The notes under the pieces: generated by a model | Told to the model about the DNA's origin: nothing | Database searches by the model: none | What the model saw: the letters and a program-made list of their open reading frames with translations, nothing else | Assembly: GCA_002298915.1 (NCBI GenBank) | Contig: DBML01000025.1 | Location: 62,001-126,000, forward strand | Length of the DNA: 64,000 nt | Direction of reading: 5' to 3' | Source of the DNA: Clostridium sp. UBA699 | Lineage (GTDB): Bacteria; Bacillota; Clostridia; Clostridiales; Clostridiaceae | Shown: piece by piece, positions 56,866-64,000 of the stretch | Layout of the letters: each line of letters begins with the position of its first letter | Position numbering within the stretch: the stretch's first letter is position 1 | Translations under genes and position numbers: made by a program

Positions 56866-58374
56866 CTAAGCACCGTAGAAGAGGCTGCTTGAGGAGTATT
56901 CCGGATCGCTTGTAACGTCGATGCCGAGCTTCCTGTAAGTCTGCTCGTCGCTCTCGCTCAGTATTGTAGTGGAGTGTGCCTGGCATCCTTTTAGCTTCGA
57001 AAGCTTCTTGAGGGCCACCTGGGCCATTGGATTCGTTGCCGCGCATATCGAGAGCGCGATTAGTATCTCTTCGCTGTCGAGGGTTGTTGTCTTGCTGTGG
57101 AGAACCTTCATCTTAAGGTCTACGATCGGCTCGAGTATGACCGGCGATATGAGGTGTATCTCGTCAGCTATGTTTGCGTAGTGCTTTACTGCGTTGAGTA
57201 AAACAGCTGCTGCCGCATCCATAATCGTGGATCTTCTTCCCGTGAGGATCGTACCATCTTCAAGCTCGAGCGCAATCGCAGGGACCAGATCAGTCTTGCC
57301 TGAGAGTTCCCTAGTCGCTTCGGAGTATTCCCTCGCTGCCGCTACCGTCCTTCTGTCTTCCTCCTTGAGGTTGAGCTCGTCCATGAGGAGCTTTGATCTC
57401 ATGAAGGTTTCCTTGTCTATGTAGCCCTTCTTGTACTCGCAGCCTGTCTTGTAATATCTTCTTATAATCTCCTGCCTTGAAGCTTCCTTAACGACCTCGT
57501 CGTCTGTAATTCCAAAGCCAACCCTGTTTACACCCATGTCTGTAGGTGATTTGTATACGGATTCTTTTCCTGTTATCTTCTCTATTATCCTTTTCAGTAC
57601 AGGGAATGTCTCTATGTCCCTGTTGTAGTTCACTGCTACGGCGTTGTAAGCTTCGAGGTGGAACGGATCGATCATGTTTACGTCCTTGAGGTCGACGGTT
57701 GCAGCTTCGTACGCAACGTTGACCGGGTGCTTAAGCGGAAGGTTCCATACAGGGAATGTTTCGAACTTGGAGTATCCTGCTGTTTTTCCGCGTCTGAACT
57801 CGTGGTAGAGCTGGCTGAGGCAGGTTGCGAGCTTTCCGCTTCCCGGGCCTGGCGCAGTTACGACCACTATCGGCTTTGTTGTTTCGATGTAAGGGTTCTT
57901 TCCGTAGCCGTCGTCGCTTACAATCAGGTCAACGTCAGTAGGGTATCCAGGTGTCGCTTCATGCTTGTACACCTTTATCCCTCTTCTCTCGAGCTTGTTT
58001 ATGAAGACGTTTGTTGCAGGCTGTCCCTCGTATCTTGTGATGACAACGCTGTTGACATCAAGGTCGTATGCCCTGAGGTCGTCGATCAGTCTTAGAACGT
58101 CAAGGTCGTAGGTTATCCCGAAGTCTCCCCTTATCTTGTTCCTCTCGATGTCTCCCGAGTAGACGCAGATTACGACTTCAACCTTTTCCTTAAGCTTCTG
58201 AAGAAGCTTTATCTTTGCGTTCTCGTCGAAACCGGGAAGAACCCTTTTTGCATGCATGTCGAACAAGAGCTTCCCGCCGAACTCGAGGTACAGCTTGTCA
58301 TAGCTCTGCACCCTTTCAAGTATAAATTTTGACTGTTCTTCAAGGTACTTTTTGTGATCAAATCCAATCTTCAT
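56866..58374 (-). CDS. DUF1846 family protein
   Basis: 502 aa, full length for the family. It has VVVTAPGPGSGKLATCLSQL, a P-loop-like nucleotide segment near residue 175, and AHSTTILSESDEQTYRKLGID near the C-terminus. Structures of the family show a Rossmann-like nucleotide-binding protein of unknown function, widespread in Clostridia and Bacteroides. The ATG follows GTAGTGAGGAGTAAAT. It stands alone with a terminator. The sequence shows no link to the neighbouring radical SAM operon. Confidence 0.85.
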   Translation of the reverse strand: MKIGFDHKKYLEEQSKFILERVQSYDKLYLEFGGKLLFDMHAKRVLPGFDENAKIKLLQKLKEKVEVVICVYSGDIERNKIRGDFGITYDLDVLRLIDDLRAYDLDVNSVVITRYEGQPATNVFINKLERRGIKVYKHEATPGYPTDVDLIVSDDGYGKNPYIETTKPIVVVTAPGPGSGKLATCLSQLYHEFRRGKTAGYSKFETFPVWNLPLKHPVNVAYEAATVDLKDVNMIDPFHLEAYNAVAVNYNRDIETFPVLKRIIEKITGKESVYKSPTDMGVNRVGFGITDDEVVKEASRQEIIRRYYKTGCEYKKGYIDKETFMRSKLLMDELNLKEEDRRTVAAAREYSEATRELSGKTDLVPAIALELEDGTILTGRRSTIMDAAAAVLLNAVKHYANIADEIHLISPVILEPIVDLKMKVLHSKTTTLDSEEILIALSICAATNPMAQVALKKLSKLKGCQAHSTTILSESDEQTYRKLGIDVTSDPEYSSSSLFYGA

Positions 58375-58514
58375 ATTTACTCCTCACTACGTTTTTATTA
58401 TATATTTTAACCATTATGGCACATCTTGTAATCGATGTAAACATAATATTAATTGGCGATTTAATACCTTTTCGCGCAACGACAAATAGGCCTATGGCAC
58501 TAGTTCATAAGCTT

Positions 58515-58796
58515 TTAGGGTCCTGTATTCTGTGTTGTCGCTTTTGGGATTGAAGGATGTTTCTGAGAGTTTCCGATGTGGTTAAAGATATCAAATTTTT
58601 TGATTATTCCTGCGGATTTTGAGAGGTCGTTTTTAGGGTCGGCAAGCTTGGCGCCTGCGACTTCGGGAGAGCTGATAATTCTGTTGTCGATAAAACTGAG
58701 TGCTTTCTCACCCTCGTCTGGGGTCACTCCTGCCTTACCGAGCAAGTATCGGTTTTTTTGCCGCTTTTTCATTGTGGTCGGGCTGCTCTTCCTCAA
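58515..58796 (-). CDS. uncharacterised small basic protein
   Basis: 93 aa from a TTG start at 58796 with AGAGGAGG 7 bases upstream. The N-terminus is basic (RKSSPTTMKKRQKNRYLLGK), a middle part predicted helical (EGEKALSFIDNRI) follows, and the C-terminus is Gly/Pro/Asn-rich. Not recognised; no signal peptide. Intergenic hairpins are absent around it. Confidence 0.5.
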   Translation of the reverse strand: MRKSSPTTMKKRQKNRYLLGKAGVTPDEGEKALSFIDNRIISSPEVAGAKLADPKNDLSKSAGIIKKFDIFNHIGNSQKHPSIPKATTQNTGP

Positions 58797-58882
58797 TACG
58801 ATCCCTCCTCTGCAATCCAAATCACTTTATCTATTTTAGTGACTTGGATGGTCGAAGTCAAGTGGGAATTTGAAAAAAAATT

Positions 58883-58938
58883 GGGGACGGTTAACAACTG
58901 TTTGCCATCACAAAACTAATTAATTGTTAACCGTCCCC
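58883..58938. repeat. GGGACGGTTAACA repeat, full palindrome
   Basis: Copy 20, 56 bp, five bases before the stop codon of the flavin reductase gene; T-rich flank on the minus strand (AATTTTTTTTC), so it may terminate that gene. Confidence 0.93.
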
Positions 58939-58943
58939 GATTT

Positions 58944-59642
58944 TCACCAAGGTTTCTTCCCGTCAAGCCACCCCTTCTCCTTCCAATAGTCCTTGTCCTT
59001 CATGTTCCATTCGTTGCCCTTCTGATTCATCATCATGATCCGGAACAAAACCCTCAGCCTCATGTCAGGCCTAGCCTTCCCAGCTCGAGCAGCAGCTTTT
59101 GCAGCAATCCTTTTTGTGTCATTCTCTATTTCAGCCTTTGTTTTCTCAGGAACCTCCTGCCAGCTCATCGCCCCGACCCGCTTGCCGTACCTGTATACCC
59201 TCGGGATGCCAAGCCAGAACAGCTGCTGCGCCATGTCCTTAGTGACTCCCCTGGCGCCCGCTCCAGCTGTGGTTGAAACAACTATGCCAACCTTTCTGAA
59301 CATGGCTTCATTCGGTCTGTGGGACAGCCACATGTAGGCGAAATGGTCAAAAAGCGTCTTGAGCTGCCCCGTCATCCTCATGCAGTAGGTTGGGGAGTCG
59401 ATAACTACAATTTCAGCCTCCTCCATTGCCCTCACAACTGCCTGTACCTTATCCGCATGAGGGCACACATCCTCTCCTTCTTTAAAGCACCTATAGCACC
59501 CCGCGCAGTATCCGGGTGCATCCATCGGCAGAAAGAATTCCTCTATCTCGTTTGTGCCAGCAGGCAGCTTTTCGACTATCTTCCTCGATATGTTCCAGCT
59601 GCTCCCCTTGTGTGCTTGTCCATGAATAATCGTAACCTTCAC
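58944..59642 (-). CDS. NAD(P)H-dependent FMN reductase/flavodoxin-fold protein
   Basis: 232 aa. IIHGQAHKGSSWNISRKI is the phosphate loop of the flavodoxin-like FMN site, YCAGCYRCFKEGEDVCPHAD a Cys-rich loop found in the iron-sulfur flavoprotein-like subset, and DSPTYCMRMTGQLKTLFDHF the second FMN segment. It lacks the full CxxCxxC cluster, so FMN only is likely. Substrate unknown. The start is GTG at 59640-59642 with GGGAGGGAGAAGT. Its stop lies 5 bases from repeat copy 20. Confidence 0.78.
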   Translation of the reverse strand: MKVTIIHGQAHKGSSWNISRKIVEKLPAGTNEIEEFFLPMDAPGYCAGCYRCFKEGEDVCPHADKVQAVVRAMEEAEIVVIDSPTYCMRMTGQLKTLFDHFAYMWLSHRPNEAMFRKVGIVVSTTAGAGARGVTKDMAQQLFWLGIPRVYRYGKRVGAMSWQEVPEKTKAEIENDTKRIAAKAAARAGKARPDMRLRVLFRIMMMNQKGNEWNMKDKDYWKEKGWLDGKKPW

Positions 59643-59719
59643 ACTTCTCCCTCCCGTATAAGAATTATCCTGATTCCATTATACCGCTGAAGAAAACAAA
59701 AAATTGAACATTATCTATT

Positions 59720-59793
59720 AATCGTGGGGACGGTTAACATTTAATTCTTTTATCTCTGAAAAAGAGAAACACTTGTTAACCGTCCCCACGATT
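59720..59793. repeat. GGGACGGTTAACA repeat with extended stem and T-run
   Basis: Copy 21, 74 bp. The stem is longer than usual (AATCGTGGGGACGG / CCGTCCCCACGATT) and is followed on the plus strand by TTTTT, so it makes a strong terminator just before the cysK promoter. Confidence 0.93.
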
Positions 59794-59810
59794 TTTTTAG
59801 AAAATTAATG

Positions 59811-59839
59811 TTGACAAGTTCACTCTGATTTATTATAAT
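59811..59839 (+). promoter_or_regulatory. consensus promoter of the cysK T-box transcript
   Basis: TTGACA (59811-59816), 17-base spacer, TATAAT (59834-59839): a perfect sigma-A match. Predicted start about 59846. Confidence 0.85.
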
Positions 59840-59857
59840 CAAAGCATAGTAAAACAC

Positions 59858-60132
59858 TAGGATATGCGATGACGGGAAGAGTAAGCTATGGGAGCCTTTC
59901 AGAGAGAAATCCCCTTGGGTGCGAGGGATTTTATGGCAAACACTGCCGAAGTGCATCCTCGAGCTCTGGATTGAAGTTAAGTAGACTTCAGCGGGTGCGC
60001 CCGTTAAAGCGCCAGGGTATTGTTTGTACCCTTGATGAACGAGTTGTCATGCGGCAGTGCTGCATGATAAACAGAGTGGAACCGCGGAAGATTTTATGCT
60101 CCTGCCTCTGTACCAGAGGCTGGGGCTTTTTT
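59858..60132 (+). promoter_or_regulatory. T-box leader (Cys) of cysK
   Basis: Landmarks: AGTA (about 59880), specifier segment GCCGAAGTGCATCC with TGC (59952-59954) one base after GAA, antiterminator GAGTGGAACCGCGG with acceptor bulge TGGA (60077-60080), and terminator GCTCCTGCCTCTG / CAGAGGCTGGGGC followed by TTTTTTG. TGC is cysteine and TGGA fits discriminator U73, the base found in tRNA-Cys. Uncharged tRNA-Cys would turn on cysteine synthesis. Confidence 0.93.
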
Positions 60133-60211
60133 GTTTGCCGGGTATCCGGAACCGGGCAGACTGAGTCAAATATAACTAATTAAAATATTTATAAATTTGG
60201 AGGAATGCAAA

Positions 60212-61123
60212 ATGATTTACACTAACGTAATAGACATGATAGGCAAAACACCGCTTTTCAAATTGGGGAAACTCGTAGGAGAGGACAGCGCAGACGTTTA
60301 CGTCAAGCTCGAGAAGCTCAACCCGGGCGGAAGCATTAAGGACAGGGCTGCACTGGGGATGATCGAGCAGGCCGAAAAAGAAGGGCTGCTCAAGCCCGGC
60401 AGCGTTATCGTTGAACCCACAAGCGGCAACACGGGCATAGCCCTGGCTATGCTTGGAAAGCTCAAAGGCTACAAGGTCGTCATCGTAATGCCCGACACGA
60501 TGAGCGTTGAGAGAAGACAGCTTATGACCGCTTACGGAGCGGACCTCATACTAACCGAAGGCGCGAAGGGCATGTCAGGCGCAATCGCTAAGGCCGAGGA
60601 AATTGTCAGCCAGAACGAGGGCTACTTCCTCCCTCAGCAGTTCACTAACAAGGCAAACCCTCTGAAGCACTACGAGACGACAGCGCTCGAGATACTCGAC
60701 GATGTAGGTGACGTAGACGTCTTCACTGCCGGCGTGGGAACAGCCGGGACCATAATCGGAGTCGGAAGGAAGCTGAAGGAGCTGAAAAGCGACATAAAGA
60801 TAGTTGCGATGGAGCCTGCGAGCTCACCTGTAATCTCCGGCGGAAAGCCGGGACCTCACAAGATACAGGGAATCGGAGCCGGCTTCGTGACTGAAATCTA
60901 CGACAAGGATGTCGTCGACGAGGTCGTGACCGTAACTAACGAGGAAGCTTACGAATACGCAAGGCTCCTGGCAAGAGAGGAGGGTATTCTTGTCGGCATA
61001 TCCTCAGGAGCGAACGTTGCAGCTGCGCTGAAGATAGCCAAGAAGCTCGGAAAAGGAAAGAAAGTCGTCACAGTGGCCCCCGACGGAGGAGAAAAATACC
61101 TTTCCACAGGCCTTTACGACTAA
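60212..61123 (+). CDS. cysK: cysteine synthase A (O-acetylserine sulfhydrylase)
   Basis: 303 aa. PLP enzyme joining sulfide to O-acetylserine. LNPGGSIKDRAAL holds the PLP Lys (about residue 42), EPTSGNTGIALAM the Ser/Thr loop that binds the substrate, and VGTAGTIIGVG the phosphate loop. Full length. The start at 60212 has GGAGG 8 bases upstream; an in-frame TTG at 60197 is part of that site. Under Cys-specific T-box control. No serine acetyltransferase gene is adjacent. Confidence 0.95.
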   Translation: MIYTNVIDMIGKTPLFKLGKLVGEDSADVYVKLEKLNPGGSIKDRAALGMIEQAEKEGLLKPGSVIVEPTSGNTGIALAMLGKLKGYKVVIVMPDTMSVERRQLMTAYGADLILTEGAKGMSGAIAKAEEIVSQNEGYFLPQQFTNKANPLKHYETTALEILDDVGDVDVFTAGVGTAGTIIGVGRKLKELKSDIKIVAMEPASSPVISGGKPGPHKIQGIGAGFVTEIYDKDVVDEVVTVTNEEAYEYARLLAREEGILVGISSGANVAAALKIAKKLGKGKKVVTVAPDGGEKYLSTGLYD

Positions 61124-61132
61124 AGATACCAT

Positions 61133-61160
61133 GGAGCCCCGCAAGGGGCTTCTTTGTCTT
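61133..61160 (+). terminator. terminator of cysK
   Basis: AGCCCC / GGGGCT with GCAA loop, then TCTTTGTCTTTT. Confidence 0.7.
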
Positions 61161-61164
61161 TTGG

Positions 61165-61222
61165 GGGACGGTTAACAAGTGTTTGTCATTTTGGGAAAAG
61201 CGGATTTATTGTTAACCGTCCC
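61165..61222. repeat. GGGACGGTTAACA repeat, full palindrome
   Basis: Copy 22, 58 bp, between the convergent cysK and ilvE genes, 5 bases after the cysK terminator. Confidence 0.93.
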
Positions 61223-61243
61223 TTAATCTTTACATAAAGGTTT

Positions 61244-62272
61244 TTACATATCTACTTCCACTATCCAGCCTTCCGGTGCATCTATGTCGCCGAACTGGAT
61301 TCCGACGAGGGTGTTGTACAGCTCCTTTGTCACAGGGCCTACCTCTGTCTCGCTGAAGAACACGTGGAGCTTTCCGTTGTGCTCTATACCTCCTATAGGA
61401 GAGATAACGGCCGCTGTTCCGCATGCGCCCGCTTCAACGAACTCGTCGAGCTTGTCTATGAACACGTCCCTTTCCTCAACAACCATTCCGAGGTTGTCCT
61501 TCGCAATGTGGAGAAGCGAAAGCTTTGTTATGCTCGGAAGTATCGAAGGCGATGAAGGTGTCACGAACTTCTTGTCCTTCGTAATGCCGAAGAAGTTGGC
61601 CGCTCCTGCCTCCTCTATCTTTGTGTGCGTTGCAGGGTCCAGGTAAACGCAGTCCGCGTAGCCCCTTGCAGCCGCCTCCTCATGTGGGTACAGGCTTCCG
61701 GCGTAGTTTCCGCCCACCTTAACGGCGCCTGTTCCGAAAGGAGCCGCCCTGTCGTACTTGGCCACTTCCATGTTGACCGGCGCCATTCCTCCCTTGAAGT
61801 ACGCACCGACAGGGATTCCGAACACGCAGAATATATATTCAGGTGCAGGCTTAACGCCTATCGTGTCCCCCACACCTATGACCATAGGCCTAAGATAAAA
61901 TGTTCCTCCAGTCCCGTACGGAGGGATGAACCTTGCGTTGGCCTTCACGACCTTCTTGCAGGCCTTCACGAACAGTTCCTCAGGAACCTCTGGCATGAGC
62001 ACCCTTTTGCAGCTGCTCTGCATCCTCTTGGCGTTCATGTCCGGCCTGAAAAGTTGAACCTTGCCGCCTTTTGTCCTGTAGGCTTTGAGTCCCTCGAAGC
62101 ACTGCTGTCCGTAGTGAAGGGCAGTTGAGGCTTCACTTATCCTGAGCATATTGTCCTCTACAAGTGATCCTTCATCCCATTTCCCATCCTTCCACCTTGC
62201 TATGAAACGTAAATCTGTCTTGATGTAATTGAACCCCAAGCTATTCCAATCGATGTTTGCATTTTCACTCAT
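61244..62272 (-). CDS. ilvE: branched-chain amino acid aminotransferase
   Basis: 342 aa. Fold type IV PLP enzyme that interconverts Leu, Ile and Val with their 2-oxo acids. GAVKVGGNYAGSLYPHEEA holds the PLP Lys region, and GACGTAAVISPIGGI the C-terminal loop. The length and the N-terminal IDWNSLGFNYIKTD match the larger (BCAT-type) group. The ATG follows AGGAGGAACTTAG. Stands alone with no ilv genes nearby; convergent with cysK. Confidence 0.92.
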   Translation of the reverse strand: MSENANIDWNSLGFNYIKTDLRFIARWKDGKWDEGSLVEDNMLRISEASTALHYGQQCFEGLKAYRTKGGKVQLFRPDMNAKRMQSSCKRVLMPEVPEELFVKACKKVVKANARFIPPYGTGGTFYLRPMVIGVGDTIGVKPAPEYIFCVFGIPVGAYFKGGMAPVNMEVAKYDRAAPFGTGAVKVGGNYAGSLYPHEEAAARGYADCVYLDPATHTKIEEAGAANFFGITKDKKFVTPSSPSILPSITKLSLLHIAKDNLGMVVEERDVFIDKLDEFVEAGACGTAAVISPIGGIEHNGKLHVFFSETEVGPVTKELYNTLVGIQFGDIDAPEGWIVEVDM

Positions 62273-62448
62273 CTAAGTTCCTCCTTCAAAATGTTTTTAT
62301 AATATTCTATCACTTAAAGGTTTCCGCTTCAAGTTTGTCATTTTATAGACAAGCCTTCATCTATAACGAATCCCGATAGCTTAAACTGGTGCACAGCTTG
62401 CCTGACTGTTATATAATGTTGTCGATAACATTTTTGGAGGTATTTCAG

Positions 62449-63363
62449 ATGAACGGATTCAGACAGGACATAAAAAAGGAAAAGACTGAGATCATACAGA
62501 TTAACCTCGGCAACAGGTGCAACCAGACCTGCGAGCACTGCCACGTGAACGGCTCTCCGGAGGGAGACCTCAACATGGATGGTGAAACTGCCGACAATAT
62601 AATTGATAAGCTCATCGAGCTGGACGTGGACCAGGTCGAGTTTACCGGAGGAGCTCCCGAGATGAACGCGAACCTTCCGCGCTTCATAGAAAAGTTGAGC
62701 ACGTACGGCAAATCAATCACCGTGAGGACAAACCTTTCCGTGCTTGACCGCCCTGAGTTCGACTACTACTTCGACCTTTACAAGAAGTTCAGCGTAAACC
62801 TTGTGGCTTCCCTCCCGTGCTACGGCGAGGAGAACGTCGACAAGCAGAGGGGCAAAGGGACGTTCGACAAGAGCATCCGCGTCCTGAAGAAGCTGAACGG
62901 AATGGGCTACGGAAAAGGCCCTTTGAAGCTCAACCTCGTGTACAATCCTGGCGGCGCTTTCCTTCCTGGGTCCCAGAGCGAGCTTGAGGAAGCCTACAAG
63001 GAAAACCTTCTTAAGGACCACGGCATAGTTTTCGACAGCCTGATAACCATCGCCAACAACCCGATCAACAGGTTCAGGGAGAAGCTGGAGAAGGAAGGCT
63101 GCTACGACAGCTACGTGCAGCTCCTCAAGGACAGCTACAACGAGAATAACCTCGGCAAGCTCATGTGCAAGAGGCTGATATCTGTTGATTTCAAGGGCAA
63201 CACCTACGACTGCGATTTCAACCAGGTCCTCGGCATGAAGATGGACGAAAGGAAGTTCTGGGATCTGGACCTGGAAAACCTGGACAAATGCATTAAGGCC
63301 AACGACCATTGCTTCGCCTGCACCGCCGGCTCAGGAAGCAGCTGCTACGGAGCCCTTGAATAG
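62449..63363 (+). CDS. ArsS-like radical SAM protein (DUF3641)
   Basis: 304 aa. INLGNRCNQTCEHCHVNGSP is the radical SAM CxxxCxxC motif and FTGGAPEMNANLPRFIEKL the SAM-binding segment. The C-terminal CKRLISVDFKGNTYDCDFNQ and HCFACTAGSGSSCYGALE are the Cys-rich end of the ArsS/DUF3641 family, named for arsenosugar biosynthesis. No UGA (selenocysteine) codon occurs. No ars or methyltransferase gene is near, so the arsenic link is only by name; other members act in unknown pathways. The start at 62449 follows TTTGGAGGTATTTCAG. Confidence 0.85.
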   Translation: MNGFRQDIKKEKTEIIQINLGNRCNQTCEHCHVNGSPEGDLNMDGETADNIIDKLIELDVDQVEFTGGAPEMNANLPRFIEKLSTYGKSITVRTNLSVLDRPEFDYYFDLYKKFSVNLVASLPCYGEENVDKQRGKGTFDKSIRVLKKLNGMGYGKGPLKLNLVYNPGGAFLPGSQSELEEAYKENLLKDHGIVFDSLITIANNPINRFREKLEKEGCYDSYVQLLKDSYNENNLGKLMCKRLISVDFKGNTYDCDFNQVLGMKMDERKFWDLDLENLDKCIKANDHCFACTAGSGSSCYGALE

Positions 63364-63377
63364 AATAGTTGAACCAA

Positions 63378-63412
63378 GCCGTGACCGGCTAAAACTGCGG
63401 TCGCGGTTTTTT
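63378..63412 (+). terminator. terminator of the ArsS-like gene
   Basis: CCGTGACCG / CGGTCGCGG with CTAAAACTG-containing loop, then TTTTTTTG. Confidence 0.8.
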
Positions 63413-63533
63413 TGCGCCTGAATTCACATAATTTCACACGGATATTTCATACCCATCACAAATTATCCTGCTATCCTGTGTATATGAACTTGATTATTAA
63501 AGGATATTCATTATCCGCAGGGAGCTGTTTTTA

Positions 63534-64000
63534 TTGAAAGAAAGATATGAAAAGACATTTTTGGCGCTGGGTACCATGAATACGATATGGGCCTGCGGCA
63601 ATAACAGCAGGAGGGCCGTATCGGCTGCCGCTGACAGGATTATGGATATCCACAGCAGGATGTCAGCATACGAAGAGGAAAGCGATGTTGCCCTGATTAA
63701 CTCATCCGCTGGGTTGTCTCCCCAGGAGATACACCCCGACACCTACGCTCTCCTCGAGAGGTCGCTGCGTTTTTCCGAGCTGACCGACGGCGCTTTCGAC
63801 GTGACTGTGAGGCCGCTTACAAGCCTCTGGGGAATCGGCAAGAATAAGGACTACATCCCGGACGAAAACGAGGTCGCTGCTGCGCTTAAGCTTGTCGGCT
63901 ACAGGGACCTTCTTCTCGACAAAGGCCGCTGCACAGCTTTCCTAAGGAAACCCGGCATGTCCGTGGACCTCGGCGGCATAGCAAAAGGATACGCCGCTGA
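63534..64000 (+). CDS. apbE: FAD:protein FMN transferase (ApbE-like), 5' part
   Basis: The first about 155 residues; the gene runs off the right edge. LGTMNTIWACG, MDIHSRMSAYEEESDVALIN, GAFDVTVRPLTSLWGIG and VDLGGIAKGYAAD follow the ApbE order; the last segment is the metal/FAD site. ApbE proteins transfer FMN to a Thr of Rnf/Nqr-type or other flavoproteins. No lipobox is seen, so a cytosolic form. The start is TTG at 63534-63536 with GGGAG about 9 bases upstream; a GTG/ATG choice is not available nearby. Confidence 0.82.
   Translation, partial: MKERYEKTFLALGTMNTIWACGNNSRRAVSAAADRIMDIHSRMSAYEEESDVALINSSAGLSPQEIHPDTYALLERSLRFSELTDGAFDVTVRPLTSLWGIGKNKDYIPDENEVAAALKLVGYRDLLLDKGRCTAFLRKPGMSVDLGGIAKGYAA

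Noticed and set aside
11759..61222. CRISPR array reading of the dispersed repeats
   Set aside because: Spacing is irregular (tens of bases to over 10 kb), copies are palindromic and of different length, and there are no cas genes.
63290..63363. Selenocysteine at the C-terminus of the ArsS-like protein
   Set aside because: All positions are Cys codons (TGC); no in-frame TGA occurs before the stop.

Overview
The window looks like a chromosomal segment of a Firmicute of class Clostridia. The evidence is T-box leaders, an archaeal-type AspRS with GatCAB for tRNA-Asn, glgC/glgD paralogues side by side, strong AGGAGG ribosome sites with frequent TTG and GTG starts, and a sporulation/germination-type GerMN lipoprotein. 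Coding DNA is fairly GC-rich with heavy AGG arginine use, while spacers are AT-rich. I cannot name the genus from the sequence alone. No prophage, CRISPR array or classical insertion sequence is visible.

Layout. 0-11.7 kb: partial RseC-like gene, TtcA-like tRNA thiolase and DbpA helicase on the minus strand; a large glutamate synthase subunit without its small subunit; two unknown genes; a THUMP methyltransferase; a DEAD-like helicase with motif II DEGD. 11.7-22.3 kb: Rh-type ammonium channel, gamma-glutamyltransferase, CPH-type copper/silver ATPase, small-molecule and hemerythrin proteins, an RsgI-like exported protein with a possible structured leader. 22.3-30.9 kb: membrane proteins, then a four-gene minus-strand operon (P-type ATPase, zinc ribbon, Ser/Thr kinase, Fe-S reductase-like protein) behind what I read as a NiCo (czcD) riboswitch. 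30.9-36.3 kb: two tandem T-box leaders in front of aspS2-gatC-gatA-gatB, the tRNA-dependent Asn (and possibly Gln) route. 36.3-43.1 kb: glgC-glgD-glgA-glgP glycogen operon. 43.3-50.7 kb: GreA-like factor, DUF5661, DUF4434, tRNA-Glu, GerMN lipoprotein, a REP-associated tyrosine transposase (RAYT), AlaX-like editor, ECF S component, hydrolase. 51-64 kb: SNF2 helicase, a pair of radical SAM genes, DUF1846, flavin reductase, T-box-controlled cysK, ilvE, ArsS-like radical SAM and a partial ApbE.

The main unexplained structure is a dispersed palindromic repeat. Its arm begins GGGACGGTTAACA and usually continues NNTGTTTG. I count 22 copies between 11.7 and 61.3 kb: 15 full palindromes of 52-93 bp and 7 single arms. 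One RAYT gene with an intact HUH motif and catalytic tyrosine lies inside the repeat-bearing stretch, so this is most simply a REP/RAYT system in a Clostridium relative. The repeats are not neutral: two supply stop codons of flanking genes, one lies in frame inside the start of the DUF4434 gene, several give an ATG followed by Leu-Thr-Val-Pro, and at least two are followed by U-runs and could act as terminators.

The second strong theme is RNA-based control. The first tandem T-box carries an overlapping GAA/AAC specifier (Glu and Asn) with UGGU in its antiterminator, the second AAC with UGGC, and the cysK T-box UGC with UGGA. The tRNA-Glu gene in the window has discriminator A, which fits the UGGU of the first T-box.
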